DNA of 64,000 nt from Heterodera schachtii (taxonomy: Eukaryota > Nematoda > Chromadorea > Rhabditida > Heteroderidae). The position numbers were made by a program, and so were the translations under genes. Positions 32,107 to 47,836 of the stretch are shown here, piece by piece. The notes below the pieces were generated by a model. That model was not told the DNA's origin. It was given only the letters and a program-made list of their open reading frames with translations, and ran no database searches. The DNA lies in assembly GCA_023374025.1 (NCBI GenBank), contig SIJG01000046.1:398707-462706 (forward strand), read 5' to 3'. Every line of letters starts with the position of its first letter. Positions within the stretch are counted from its first letter, which is position 1.

Positions 32107-35100
32107 TGATGTATATAGGAAAATTATTGACTTTTTTTATGATGGGCAATTATTGATTTTCAAATTGGAAAATTATTTTTTTTATTAATGTTTATGCCAT
32201 GATTAAGCCTATGATGTATATAGGAAAATTATTGACTTTTTTTATGATGGGCAATTATTGATTTTCAAATTGGAAAATTATTTTTTTTATTAATGTTTAT
32301 GCCATGATTAAGCCTATGATGTATATAGGAAAATTATTGACTTTTTTATGATGGGCAATTATTGATTTTCAAATTGGAAAATTATTTTTTTTTATTAATG
32401 TTTATGCCATGATTAAGCCTATGATGTATATAGTAAAATTATTGACTTTTTTTATGATGGGCAATTATTGATTTTCAAATTGGAAAATTATTTTTTTTTA
32501 TTAATGTTTATGCCATGATTAAGCCTATGATGTATATAGGAAAATTATTGACTTTTTTATGATGGGCAATTATTGATTTTCAAATTCGAAAAATTATTTT
32601 TTTTTTATTAATGTTTATGCCATGATTAAGCCTATGATGTATATAGGAAAATTATTGACTTTTTTTATGATGGGCAATTATTGATTTTCAAATTGGAAAA
32701 TTATTTTTTTTTATTAATGTTTATGCCATGATTAAGCCTATGATGTATATAGGAAAATTATTGACTTTTTTTATGATGGGCAATTATTGATTTTCAAATT
32801 GGAAAATTATTTTTTTTTATTAATGTTTATGCCATGATTAAGCCTATGATGTATATAGGAAAATTATTGACTTTTTTATGATGGGCAATTATTGATTTTC
32901 AAATTCGAAAGATTATTTTTTTTTATTAATGTTTATGCCATGATTAAGCCTATGATGTATATAGGAAAATTATTGACTTTTTTTATGATGGGCAATTATT
33001 GATTTTCAAATTCGAAAAATTATTTTTTTTTATTAATGTTTATGCCATGATTAAGCCTATGATGTATATAGGAAAATTATTGACTTTTTTATATGGGCAA
33101 TTATTGATTTTCAAATTCGAAAAATTATTTTTTTTTATTAATGTTTATGCCATGATTAAGCCTATGATGTATATAGGAAAATTATTGACTTTTTTTATGA
33201 TGGGCAATTATTGATGTTCAAATTGGAAAATTATTTTTTTTTATTAATGTTTATGCCATGATTAAGCCTATGATGTATATAGGAAAATTATTGACTTTTT
33301 TTATGATGGGCAATTATTGATTTTCAAATTGGAAAATTATTTTTTTTTATTAATGTTTATGCCATGATTAAGCCTATGATGTATATAGGAAAATTATTGA
33401 CTTTTTTTATGATGGGCAATTATTGATTTTCAAATTGGAAAATTATTTTTTTTTATTAATGTTTATGCCATGATTAAGCCTATGATGTATATAGGAAAAT
33501 TATTGACTTTTTTTATGATGGGCAATTATTGATTTTCAAATTCGAAAAATTATTTTTTTTTATTAATGTTTATGCCATGATTAAGCCTATGATGTATATA
33601 GGAAAATTATTGACTTTTTTTATGATGGGCAATTATTGATTTTCAAATTCGAAAAATTATTTTTTTTTATTAATGTTTATGCCATGATTAAGCCTATGAT
33701 GTATATAGGAAAATTATTGACTTTTTTTATGATGGGCAATTATTGATTTTCAAATTCGAAAAATTATTTTTTTTTATTAATGTTTATGCCATGATTAAGC
33801 CTATGATGTATATAGGAAAATTATTGACTTTTTTATGATGGGCAATTATTGATTTTCAAATTCGAAAAATTATTTTTTTTTATTAATGTTTATGCCATGA
33901 TTAAGCCTATGATGTATATAGGAAAATTATTGACTTTTTTTATGATGGGCAATTATTGATTTTCAAATTGGAAAATTATTTTTTTTATTAATGTTTATGC
34001 CATGATTAAGCCTATGATGTATATAGGAAAATTATTGACTTTTTTTATGATGGGCAATTATTGATTTTCAAATTCGAAAAATTATTTTTTTTTATTAATG
34101 TTTATGCCATGATTAAGCCTATGATGTATATAGGAAAATTATTGACTTTTTTATGATGGGCAATTATTGATTTTCAAATTCCAAAAATTATTTTTTTTTA
34201 TTAATGTTTATGCCATGATTAAGCCTATGATGTATATAGGAAAATTATTGACTTTTTTTATATGGGCAATTATTGATTTTCAAATTCGAAAAATTATTTT
34301 TTTTATTAATGTTTATGCCATGATTAAGCCTATGATGTATATAGGAAAATTATTGACTTTTTTTATGATGGGCAATTATTGATTTTCAAATTGTAAAATT
34401 ATTTTTTTTTATTAATGTTTATGCCATGATTAAGCCTATGATGTATATAGGAAAATTATTGACTTTTTTTATGATGGGCAATTATTGATTTTCAAATTCG
34501 AAAAATTATTTTTTTTTATTAATGTTTATGCCATGATTAAGCCTATGATGTATATAGGAAAATTATTGACTTTTTTTATGATGGGCAATTATTGATTTTC
34601 AAATTCGAAAAATTATTTTTTTTTATTAATGTTTATGCCATGATTAAGCCTATGATGTATATAGGAAAATTATTGACTTTTTTATGATGGGCAATTATTG
34701 ATTTTCAAATTCGAAAAATTATTTTTTTTTATTAATGTTTATGCCATGATTAAGCCTATGATGTATATAGGAAAATTATTGACTTTTTTTATGATGGGCA
34801 ATTATTGATTTTCAAATTGGAAAATTATTTTTTTTTATTAATGTTTATGCCATGATTAAGCCTATGATGTATATAGGAAAATTATTGACTTTTTTTATGA
34901 TGGGCAATTATTGATTTTCAAATTCGAAAAATTATTTTTTTTTATTAATGTTTATGCCATGATTAAGCCTATGATGTATATAGGAAAATTATTGACTTTT
35001 TTATGATGGGCAATTATTGATTTTCAAATTCGAAAAATTATTTTTTTTTATTAATGTTTATGCCATGATTAAGCCTATGATGTATATAGGAAAATTATTG

Positions 35101-38100
35101 ACTTTTTTTATATGGGCAATTATTGATTTTCAAATTCGAAAAATTATTTTTTTTTATTAATGTTTATGCCATGATTAAGCCTATGATGTATATAGGAAAA
35201 TTATTGACTTTTTTTATGATGGGCAATTATTGATTTTCAAATTGTAAAATTATTTTTTTTTATTAATGTTTATGCCATGATTAAGCCTATGATGTATATA
35301 GGAAAATTATTGACTTTTTTTATGATGGGCAATTATTGATTTTCAAATTCGAAAAATTATTTTTTTTTATTAATGTTTATGCCATGATTAAGCCTATGAT
35401 GTATATAGGAAAATTATTGACTTTTTTTATATGGGCAATTATTGATTTTCAAATTCGAAAAATTATTTTTTTTTTTATTAATGTTTATGCCATGATTAAG
35501 CCTATGATGTATATAGGAAAATTATTGACTTTTTTTATGATGGGCAATTATTGATTTTCAAATTGTAAAATTATTTTTTTTTATTAATGTTTATGCCATG
35601 ATTAAGCCTATGATGTATATAGGAAAATTATTGACTTTTTTTATGATGGGCAATTATTGATTTTCAAATTGGAAAATTATTTTTTTTTATTAATGTTTAT
35701 GCCATGATTAAGCCTATGATGTATATAGGAAAATTATTGACTTTTTTTATGATGGGCAATTATTGATTTTCAAATTCGAAAAATTATTTTTTTTTATTAA
35801 TGTTTATGCCATGATTAAGCCTATGATGTATATAGGAAAATTATTGACTTTTTTTATGATGGGCAATTATTGATTTTCAAATTCGAAAAATTATTTTTTT
35901 TTATTAATGTTTATGCCATGATTAAGCCTATGATGTATATAGGAAAATTATTGACTTTTTTATGATGGGCAATTATTGATTTTCAAATTCGAAAAATTAT
36001 TTTTTTTTTATTAATGTTTATGCCATGATTAAGCCTATGATGTATATAGGAAAATTATTGACTTTTTTTATGATGGGCAATTATTGATTTTCAAATTGGA
36101 AAATTATTTTTTTTTATTAATGTTTATGCCATGATTAAGCCTATGATGTATATAGGAAAATTATTGACTTTTTTTATGATGGGCAATTATTGATTTTCAA
36201 ATTCGAAAAATTATTTTTTTTTATTAATGTTTATGCCATGATTAAGCCTATGATGTATATAGGAAAATTATTGACTTTTTTATGATGGGCAATTATTGAT
36301 TTTCAAATTCCAAAAATTATTTTTTTTTATTAATGTTTATGCCATGATTAAGCCTATGATGTATATAGGAAAATTATTGACTTTTTTTATATGGGCAATT
36401 ATTGATTTTCAAATTCGAAAAATTATTTTTTTTTATTAATGTTTATGCCATGATTAAGCCTATGATGTATATAGGAAAATTATTGACTTTTTTTATGATG
36501 GGCAATTATTGATTTTCAAATTGGAAAATTATTTTTTTTTATTAATGTTTATGCCATGATTAAGCCTATGATGTATATAGGAAAATTATTGACTTTTTTT
36601 ATGATGGGCAATTATTGATTTTCAAATTCGAAAAATTATTTTTTTTTATTAATGTTTATGCCATGATTAAGCCTATGATGTATATAGGAAAATTATTGAC
36701 TTTTTTTATGATGGGCAATTATTGATTTTCAAATTCGAAAAATTATTTTTTTTTATTAATGTTTATGCCATGATTAAGCCTATGATGTATATAGGAAAAT
36801 TATTGACTTTTTTATGATGGGCAATTATTGATTTTCAAATTCGAAAAATTATTTTTTTTTTATTAATGTTTATGCCATGATTAAGCCTATGATGTATATA
36901 GGAAAATTATTGACTTTTTTTATGATGGGCAATTATTGATTTTCAAATTCGAAAAATTATTTTTTTTTATTAATGTTTATGCCATGATTAAGCCTATGAT
37001 GTATATAGGAAAATTATTGACTTTTTTTATGATGGGCAATTATTGATTTTCAAATTCGAAAAATTATTTTTTTTTATTAATGTTTATGCCATGATTAAGC
37101 CTATGATGTATATAGGAAAATTATTGACTTTTTTATGATGGGCAATTATTGATTTTCAAATTCGAAAAATTATTTTTTTTTATTAATGTTTATGCCATGA
37201 TTAAGCCTATGATGTATATAGGAAAATTATTGACTTTTTTTATGATGGGCAATTATTGATTTTCAAATTGGAAAATTATTTTTTTTTATTAATGTTTATG
37301 CCATGATTAAGCCTATGATGTATATAGGAAAATTATTGACTTTTTTTATGATGGGCAATTATTGATTTTCAAATTCGAAAAATTATTTTTTTTTATTAAT
37401 GTTTATGCCATGATTAAGCCTATGATGTATATAGGAAAATTATTGACTTTTTTATGATGGGCAATTATTGATTTTCAAATTCCAAAAATTATTTTTTTTT
37501 ATTAATGTTTATGCCATGATTAAGCCTATGATGTATATAGGAAAATTATTGACTTTTTTATGATGGGCAATTATTGATTTTCAAATTCGAAAAATTATTT
37601 TTTTTTTATTAATGTTTATGCCATGATTAAGCCTATGATGTATATAGGAAAATTATTGACTTTTTTTATGATGGGCAATTATTGATTTTCAAATTGTAAA
37701 ATTATTTTTTTTTATTAATGTTTATGCCATGATTAAGCCTATGATGTATATAGGAAAATTATTGACTTTTTTTATGATGGCAATTATTGATTTTCAAATT
37801 GGAAAATTATTTTTTTTTATTAATGTTTATGCCATGATTAAGCCTATGATGTATATAGGAAAATTATTGACTTTTTTTATGATGGGCAATTATTGATTTT
37901 CAAATTCGAAAAATTATTTTTTTTTATTAATGTTTATGCCATGATTAAGCCTATGATGTATATAGGAAAATTATTGACTTTTTTATGATGGGCAATTATT
38001 GATTTTCAAATTGGAAAATTATTTTTTTTTATTAATGTTTATGCCATGATTAAGCCTATGATGTATATAGGAAAATTATTGACTTTTTTATGATGGGCAA

Positions 38101-41100
38101 TTATTTATTTTCAAATTCGAAAAATTATTTTTTTTTATTAATGTTTATGCCATGATTAAGCCTATGATGTATATAGGAAAATTATTGACTTTTTTTATGA
38201 TGGGCAATTATTGATTTTCAAATTGGAAAATTATTTTTTTTTTATTAATGTTTATGCCATGATTAAGCCTATGATGTATATAGGAAAATTATTGACTTTT
38301 TTTATGATGGGCAATTATTGATTTTCAAATTGTAAAATTATTTTTTTTTATTAATGTTTATGCCATGATTAAGCCTATGATGTATATAGGAAAATTATTG
38401 ACTTTTTTTATGATGGGCAATTATTGATTTTCAAATTGGAAAATTATTTTTTTTTATTAATGTTTATGCCATGATTAAGCCTATGATGTATATAGGAAAA
38501 TTATTGACTTTTTTATGATGGGCAATTATTGATTTTCAAATTCGAAAAATTATTTTTTTTTATTAATGTTTATGCCATGATTAAGCCTATGATGTATATA
38601 GGAAAATTATTGACTTTTTTTATGATGGGCAATTATTGATTTTCAAATTGGAAAATTATTTTTTTTTTATTAATGTTTATGCCATGATTAAGCCTATGAT
38701 GTATATAGGAAAATTATTGACTTTTTTTATGATGGGCAATTATTGATTTTCAAATTCGAAAAATTATTTTTTTTTATTAATGTTTATGCCATGATTAAGC
38801 CTATGATGTATATAGGAAAATTATTGACTTTTTTATATGGGCAATTATTGATTTTCAAATTCGAAAAATTATTTTTTTTTATTAATGTTTATGCCATGAT
38901 TAAGCCTATGATGTATATAGGAAAATTATTGACTTTTTTTATGATGGGCAATTATTGATTTTCAAATTGGAAAATTATTTTTTTTTATTAATGTTTATGC
39001 CATGATTAAGCCTATGATGTATATAGGAAAATTATTGACTTTTTTTATGATGGGCAATTATTGATTTTCAAATTGGAAAATTATTTTTTTTTATTAATGT
39101 TTATGCCATGATTAAGCCTATGATGTATATAGGAAAATTATTGACTTTTTTTATGATGGGCAATTATTGATTTTCAAATTGGAAAATTATTTTTTTTATT
39201 AATGTTTATGCCATGATTAAGCCTATGATGTATATAGGAAAATTATTGACTTTTTTTATGATGGGCAATTATTGATTTTCAAATTCGAAAAATTATTTTT
39301 TTTATTAATGTTTATGCCATGATTAAGCCTATGATGTATATAGGAAAATTATTGACTTTTTTTATGATGGGCAATTATTGATTTTCAAATTCGAAAAATT
39401 ATTTTTTTTTTATTAATGTTTATGCCATGATTAAGCCTATGATGTATATAGGAAAATTATTGACTTTTTTTATGATGGGCAATTATTGATTTTCAAATTC
39501 GAAAAATTATTTTTTTTTATTAATGTTTATGCCATGATTAAGCCTATGATGTATATAGGAAAATTATTGACTTTTTTATGATGGGCAATTATTGATTTTC
39601 AAATTCGAAAAATTATTTTTTTTTATTAATGTTTATGCCATGATTAAGCCTATGATGTATATAGGAAAATTATTGACTTTTTTTATGATGGGCAATTATT
39701 GATTTTCAAATTGGAAAATTATTTTTTTTTATTAATGTTTATGCCATGATTAAGCCTATGATGTATATAGGAAAATTATTGACTTTTTTTATGATGGGCA
39801 ATTATTGATTTTCAAATTCGAAAAATTATTTTTTTTTATTAATGTTTATGCCATGATTAAGCCTATGATGTATATAGGAAAATTATTGACTTTTTTATGA
39901 TGGGCAATTATTGATTTTCAAATTCCAAAAATTATTTTTTTTTATTAATGTTTATGCCATGATTAAGCCTATGATGTATATAGGAAAATTATTGACTTTT
40001 TTTATATGGGCAATTATTGATTTTCAAATTCGAAAAATTATTTTTTTTTATTAATGTTTATGCCATGATTAAGCCTATGATGTATATAGGAAAATTATTG
40101 ACTTTTTTTATGATGGGCAATTATTGATTTTCAAATTGTAAAATTATTTTTTTTTATTAATGTTTATGCCATGATTAAGCCTATGATGTATATAGGAAAA
40201 TTATTGACTTTTTTTATGATGGGCAATTATTGATTTTCAAATTCGAAAAATTATTTTTTTTTATTAATGTTTATGCCATGATTAAGCCTATGATGTATAT
40301 AGGAAAATTATTGACTTTTTTTATGATGGGCAATTATTGATTTTCAAATTCGAAAAATTATTTTTTTTTATTAATGTTTATGCCATGATTAAGCCTATGA
40401 TGTATATAGGAAAATTATTGACTTTTTTATGATGGGCAATTATTGATTTTCAAATTCGAAAAATTATTTTTTTTTTATTAATGTTTATGCCATGATTAAG
40501 CCTATGATGTATATAGGAAAATTATTGACTTTTTTTATGATGGGCAATTATTGATTTTCAAATTGGAAAATTATTTTTTTTTATTAATGTTTATGCCATG
40601 ATTAAGCCTATGATGTATATAGGAAAATTATTGACTTTTTTTATGATGGGCAATTATTGATTTTCAAATTCGAAAAATTATTTTTTTTTATTAATGTTTA
40701 TGCCATGATTAAGCCTATGATGTATATAGGAAAATTATTGACTTTTTTATGATGGGCAATTATTGATTTTCAAATTCGAAAAATTATTTTTTTTTATTAA
40801 TGTTTATGCCATGATTAAGCCTATGATGTATATAGGAAAATTATTGACTTTTTTTATATGGGCAATTATTGATTTTCAAATTCGAAAAATTATTTTTTTT
40901 TTATTAATGTTTATGCCATGATTAAGCCTATGATGTATATAGGAAAATTATTGACTTTTTTTATGATGGGCAATTATTGATTTTCAAATTGTAAAATTAT
41001 TTTTTTTTATTAATGTTTATGCCATGATTAAGCCTATGATGTATATAGGAAAATTATTGACTTTTTTTATGATGGGCAATTATTGATTTTCAAATTCGAA

Positions 41101-44100
41101 AAATTATTTTTTTTTATTAATGTTTATGCCATGATTAAGCCTATGATGTATATAGGAAAATTATTGACTTTTTTTATATGGGCAATTATTGATTTTCAAA
41201 TTCGAAAAATTATTTTTTTTTTATTAATGTTTATGCCATGATTAAGCCTATGATGTATATAGGAAAATTATTGACTTTTTTTATGATGGGCAATTATTGA
41301 TTTTCAAATTGTAAAATTATTTTTTTTTATTAATGTTTATGCCATGATTAAGCCTATGATGTATATAGGAAAATTATTGACTTTTTTTATGATGGGCAAT
41401 TATTGATTTTCAAATTGGAAAATTATTTTTTTTTATTAATGTTTATGCCATGATTAAGCCTATGATGTATATAGGAAAATTATTGACTTTTTTTATGATG
41501 GGCAATTATTGATTTTCAAATTCGAAAAATTATTTTTTTTATTAATGTTTATGCCATGATTAAGCCTATGATGTATATAGGAAAATTATTGACTTTTTTA
41601 TGATGGGCAATTATTGATTTTCAAATTCGAAAAATTATTTTTTTTTTATTAATGTTTATGCCATGATTAAGCCTATGATGTATATAGGAAAATTATTGAC
41701 TTTTTTTATGATGGGCAATTATTGATTTTCAAATTGTAAAATTATTTTTTTTTATTAATGTTTATGCCATGATTAAGCCTATGATGTATATAGGAAAATT
41801 ATTGACTTTTTTTATGATGGCAATTATTGATTTTCAAATTGGAAAATTATTTTTTTTTATTAATGTTTATGCCATGATTAAGCCTATGATGTATATAGGA
41901 AAATTATTGACTTTTTTTATGATGGGCAATTATTGATTTTCAAATTCGAAAAATTATTTTTTTTTATTAATGTTTATGCCATGATTAAGCCTATGATGTA
42001 TATAGGAAAATTATTGACTTTTTTATGATGGGCAATTATTGATTTTCAAATTGGAAAATTATTTTTTTTTATTAATGTTTATGCCATGATTAAGCCTATG
42101 ATGTATATAGGAAAATTATTGACTTTTTTATGATGGGCAATTATTTATTTTCAAATTCGAAAAATTATTTTTTTTTATTAATGTTTATGCCATGATTAAG
42201 CCTATGATGTATATAGGAAAATTATTGACTTTTTTTATGATGGGCAATTATTGATTTTCAAATTGGAAAATTATTTTTTTTTTATTAATGTTTATGCCAT
42301 GATTAAGCCTATGATGTATATAGGAAAATTATTGACTTTTTTTATGATGGGCAATTATTGATTTTCAAATTGTAAAATTATTTTTTTTTATTAATGTTTA
42401 TGCCATGATTAAGCCTATGATGTATATAGGAAAATTATTGACTTTTTTTATGATGGGCAATTATTGATTTTCAAATTGGAAAATTATTTTTTTTTATTAA
42501 TGTTTATGCCATGATTAAGCCTATGATGTATATAGGAAAATTATTGACTTTTTTATGATGGGCAATTATTTATTTTCAAATTCGAAAAATTATTTTTTTT
42601 TTATTAATGTTTATGCCATGATTAAGCCTATGATGTATATAGGAAAATTATTGACTTTTTTTATGATGGGCAATTATTGATTTTCAAATTGGAAAATTAT
42701 TTTTTTTTTATTAATGTTTATGCCATGATTAAGCCTATGATGTATATAGGAAAATTATTGACTTTTTTTATGATGGGCAATTATTGATTTTCAAATTCGA
42801 AAAATTATTTTTTTTTATTAATGTTTATGCCATGATTAAGCCTATGATGTATATAGGAAAATTATTGACTTTTTTATATGGGCAATTATTGATTTTCAAA
42901 TTCGAAAAATTATTTTTTTTTATTAATGTTTATGCCATGATTAAGCCTATGATGTATATAGGAAAATTATTGACTTTTTTTATGATGGGCAATTATTGAT
43001 TTTCAAATTGGAAAATTATTTTTTTTTATTAATGTTTATGCCATGATTAAGCCTATGATGTATATAGGAAAATTATTGACTTTTTTTATGATGGGCAATT
43101 ATTGATTTTCAAATTGGAAAATTATTTTTTTTTATTAATGTTTATGCCATGATTAAGCCTATGATGTATATAGGAAAATTATTGACTTTTTTTATGATGG
43201 GCAATTATTGATTTTCAAATTGGAAAATTATTTTTTTTTATTAATGTTTATGCCATGATTAAGCCTATGATGTATATAGGAAAATTATTGACTTTTTTTA
43301 TGATGGGCAATTATTGATTTTCAAATTCGAAAAATTATTTTTTTTTATTAATGTTTATGCCATGATTAAGCCTATGATGTATATAGGAAAATTATTGACT
43401 TTTTTTATGATGGGCAATTATTGATTTTCAAATTCGAAAAATTATTTTTTTTTATTAATGTTTATGCCATGATTAAGCCTATGATGTATATAGGAAAATT
43501 ATTGACTTTTTTTATGATGGGCAATTATTGATTTTCAAATTCGAAAAATTATTTTTTTTATTAATGTTTATGCCATGATTAAGCCCATGATGTATATAGG
43601 AAAATTATTGACTTTTTTTATGATGGGCAATTATTGATTTTCAAATTGGAAAATTATTTTTTTTTATTAATGTTTATGCCATGATTAAGCCTATGATGTA
43701 TATAGGAAAATTATTGACTTTTTTTATGATGGGCAATTATTGATTTTCAAATTGGAAAATTATTTTTTTTTATTAATGTTTATGCCATGATTAAGCCTAT
43801 GATGTATATAGGAAAATTATTGACTTTTTTTATGATGGGCAATTATTGATTTTCAAATTCGAAAAATTATTTTTTTTTATTAATGTTTATGCCATGATTA
43901 AGCCTATGATGTATATAGGAAAATTATTGACTTTTTTTATGATGGGCAATTATTGATTTTCAAATTCGAAAAATTATTTTTTTTTATTAATGTTTATGCC
44001 ATGATTAAGCCTATGATGTATATAGGAAAATTATTGACTTTTTTTATGATGGGCAATTATTGATTTTCAAATTCGAAAAATTATTTTTTTTTATTAATGT

Positions 44101-47100
44101 TTATGCCATGATTAAGCCTATGATGTATATAGGAAAATTATTGACTTTTTTTATGATGGGCAATTATTGATTTTCAAATTCGAAAAATTATTTTTTTTAT
44201 TAATGTTTATGCCATGATTAAGCCTATGATGTATATAGGAAAATTATTGACTTTTTTTATGATGGGCAATTATTGATTTTCAAATTGGAAAATTATTTTT
44301 TTTTATTAATGTTTATGCCATGATTAAGCCTATGATGTATATAGGAAAATTATTGACTTTTTTTATGATGGGCAATTATTGATTTTCAAATTGGAAAATT
44401 ATTTTTTTTTATTAATGTTTATGCCATGATTAAGCCTATGATGTATATAGGAAAATTATTGACTTTTTTTATGATGGGCAATTATTGATTTTCAAATTCG
44501 AAAAATTATTTTTTTTTATTAATGTTTATGCCATGATTAAGCCTATGATGTATATAGGAAAATTATTGACTTTTTTTATGATGGGCAATTATTGATTTTC
44601 AAATTCGAAAAATTATTTTTTTTTATTAATGTTTATGCCATGATTAAGCCTATGATGTATATAGGAAAATTATTGACTTTTTTTATGATGGGCAATTATT
44701 GATTTTCAAATTCGAAAAATTATTTTTTTTTATTAATGTTTATGCCATGATTAAGCCTATGATGTATATAGGAAAATTATTGACTTTTTTTATGATGGGC
44801 AATTATTGATTTTCAAATTCGAAAAATTATTTTTTTTTATTAATGTTTATGCCATGATTAAGCCTATGATGTATATAGGAAAATTATTGACTTTTTTTAT
44901 GATGGGCAATTATTGATTTTCAAATTGGAAAATTATTTTTTTTTATTAATGTTTATGCCATGATTAAGCCTATGATGTATATAGGAAAATTATTGACTTT
45001 TTTTATGATGGGCAATTATTGATTTTCAAATTGGAAAATTATTTTTTTTTATTAATGTTTATGCCATGATTAAGCCTATGATGTATATAGGAAAATTATT
45101 GACTTTTTTTATGATGGGCAATTATTGATTTTCAAATTGGAAAATTATTTTTTTTTATTAATGTTTATGCCATGATTAAGCCTATGATGTATATAGGAAA
45201 ATTATTGACTTTTTTTATGATGGGCAATTATTGATTTTCAAATTCGAAAAATTATTTTTTTTTATTAATGTTTATGCCATGATTAAGCCTATGATGTATA
45301 TAGGAAAATTATTGACTTTTTTTATGATGGGCAATTATTGATTTTCAAATTCGAAAAATTATTTTTTTTTATTAATGTTTATGCCATGATTAAGCCTATG
45401 ATGTATATAGGAAAATTATTGACTTTTTTTATGATGGGCAATTATTGATTTTCAAATTCGAAAAATTATTTTTTTTTATTAATGTTTATGCCATGATTAA
45501 GCCTATGATGTATATAGGAAAATTATTGACTTTTTTTATGATGGGCAATTATTGATTTTCAAATTGGAAAATTATTTTTTTTTATTAATGTTTATGCCAT
45601 GATTAAGCCTATGATGTATATAGGAAAATTATTGACTTTTTTTATGATGGGCAATTATTGATTTTCAAATTGGAAAATTATTTTTTTTTATTAATGTTTA
45701 TGCCATGATTAAGCCTATGATGTATATAGGAAAATTATTGACTTTTTTATGATGGGCAATTATTGATTTTCAAATTCGAAAAATTATTTTTTTTTATTAA
45801 TGTTTATGCCATGATTAAGCCTATGATGTATATAGGAAAATTATTGACTTTTTTATATGGGCAATTATTGATTTTCAAATTCGAAAAATTATTTTTTTTT
45901 ATTAATGTTTATGCCATGATTAAGCCTATGATGTATATAGGAAAATTATTGACTTTTTTTATGATGGGCAATTATTGATTTTCAAATTGGAAAATTATTT
46001 TTTTTTATTAATGTTTATGCCATGATTAAGCCTATGATGTATATAGGAAAATTATTGACTTTTTTTATGATGGGCAATTATTGATTTTCAAATTGGAAAA
46101 TTATTTTTTTTTATTAATGTTTATGCCATGATTAAGCCTATGATGTATATAGGAAAATTATTGACTTTTTTTATGATGGGCAATTATTGATTTTCAAATT
46201 GGAAAATTATTTTTTTTTATTAATGTTTATGCCATGATTAAGCCTATGATGTATATAGGAAAATTATTGACTTTTTTTATGATGGGCAATTATTGATTTT
46301 CAAATTCGAAAAATTATTTTTTTTATTAATGTTTATGCCATGATTAAGCCTATGATGTATATATGAAAATTATTGACTTTTTTTATGATGGGCAATTATT
46401 GATTTTCAAATTCGAAAAATTATTTTTTTTTATTAATGTTTATGCCATGATTAAGCCTATGATGTATATAGGAAAATTATTGACTTTTTTTATGATGGGC
46501 AATTATTGATTTTCAAATTCGAAAAATTATTTTTTTTTATTAATGTTTATGCCATGATTAAGCCTATGATGTATATAGGAAAATTATTGACTTTTTTATG
46601 ATGGGCAATTATTGATTTTCAAATTCGAAAAATTATTTTTTTTTATTAATGTTTATGCCATGATTAAGCCTATGATGTATATAGGAAAATTATTGACTTT
46701 TTTTATGATGGGCAATTATTGATTTTCAAATTGGAAAATTATTTTTTTTTATTAATGTTTATGCCATGATTAAGCCTATGATGTATATAGGAAAATTATT
46801 GACTTTTTTTATGATGGGCAATTATTGATTTTCAAATTGGAAAATTATTTTTTTTTATTAATGTTTATGCCATGATTAAGCCTATGATGTATATAGGAAA
46901 ATTATTGACTTTTTTTATGATGGGCAATTATTGATTTTCAAATTGGAAAATTATTTTTTTTTATTAATGTTTATGCCATGATTAAGCCTATGATGTATAT
47001 AGGAAAATTATTGACTTTTTTTATGATGGGCAATTATTGATTTTCAAATTGGAAAATTATTTTTTTTTATTAATGTTTATGCCATGATTAAGCCTATGAT

Positions 47101-47158
47101 GTATATAGGAAAATTATTGACTTTTTTTAAGATGGGGAATTATTGATTTTCAAATTCG
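32107..47158 (+). repeat. Satellite array, about 105-107 bp unit, roughly 140 copies
   Basis: About 15.05 kb of head-to-tail units of consensus ATGATGTATATAGGAAAATT then ATTGACTTTTTTTATGATGG, followed by GCAATTATTGATTTTCAAAT, a variable GGAAAA/CGAAAAA/GTAAAA/CCAAAAA piece, a T7-T10 run and GTTTATGCCATGATTAAGCC. Units are highly alike and differ mostly in T-run length and the variable piece. The unit is very AT-rich. The left edge has one degenerate unit (about 32050-32106) and the last unit is also diverged (AAGATGGGGAATT), as expected at array borders. Short open frames of 71-72 codons arise where neighbouring units keep frame; they are not genes. Confidence 0.97.
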
Positions 47159-47836
47159 AAAAAACATTAATTTGCAGTGGCAATGAATGAGAAGCGGAAG
47201 TAATGAAGCGAAAAACTTTATGATTTTGAAAAAAACATGTTGTATTAAATATAAACTCAGTAATGAAAAGCGAGAAAATTGATAAAAGAAACATTTGAGC
47301 ACCGATAAAAAGGATAAAATAATTATGGCACGGCGGGACGGATTCTCGCAGAAAACCCGGGATTGGCCTCTTTTTAGCCGTACGATTTTTTATGGGAACG
47401 GGTCAAAGGTGGGAATTTCGTACGGGAATCCCGCCCGCTTTTTTAAGTACCTCCAATTTTTCTCAAAACCAGTAAATGAAACTTTTTTATTCAGTATTTA
47501 TTTCAAGGACAATAAAATATTTTAAAAAAATCTCTTAAAAAGTCAAAAATAAAACAATTTTCTGAATAAATCTTACCCAAATTCCTCAGTTTTTTTTTAT
47601 ATTGACCCAAAACCACAAAATTATCACATTTAATTTGATTTGCAATTATGTATTTTATATTTAATTTTTTTTTATAAAACGAAAAGAAAAGATTTAATAT
47701 TTTTTATTTTCACTTGAAAAAAAACAATTTAATTAAATTTTAAATCGTATTTTTTTATTGAAAATGTTTTCACATTTCCCAAAGGGACCGTAAAAATTTT
47801 AATAACCATTCATTCGATCCAACGGTAGCCTAGTTT
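47159..47836. other. AT-rich spacer right of the satellite
   Basis: No gene supported. A GC-richer patch at 47325-47440 with CGGGACGG and CGTACGGGAATCCCG may be the edge of another repeat, but its other end was not found. Confidence 0.4.

Noticed and set aside
32999..45978. Repeated 71-72-residue open frames (MIFKFEKLFFFINVYAM type)
   Set aside because: They arise only where adjacent satellite units differ in length so as to stay in frame; most units break them and no start context or splice site supports coding.
32107..47158. CRISPR-like array
   Set aside because: Units are contiguous head-to-tail with no unique spacers, and the window is eukaryotic; it is a satellite.
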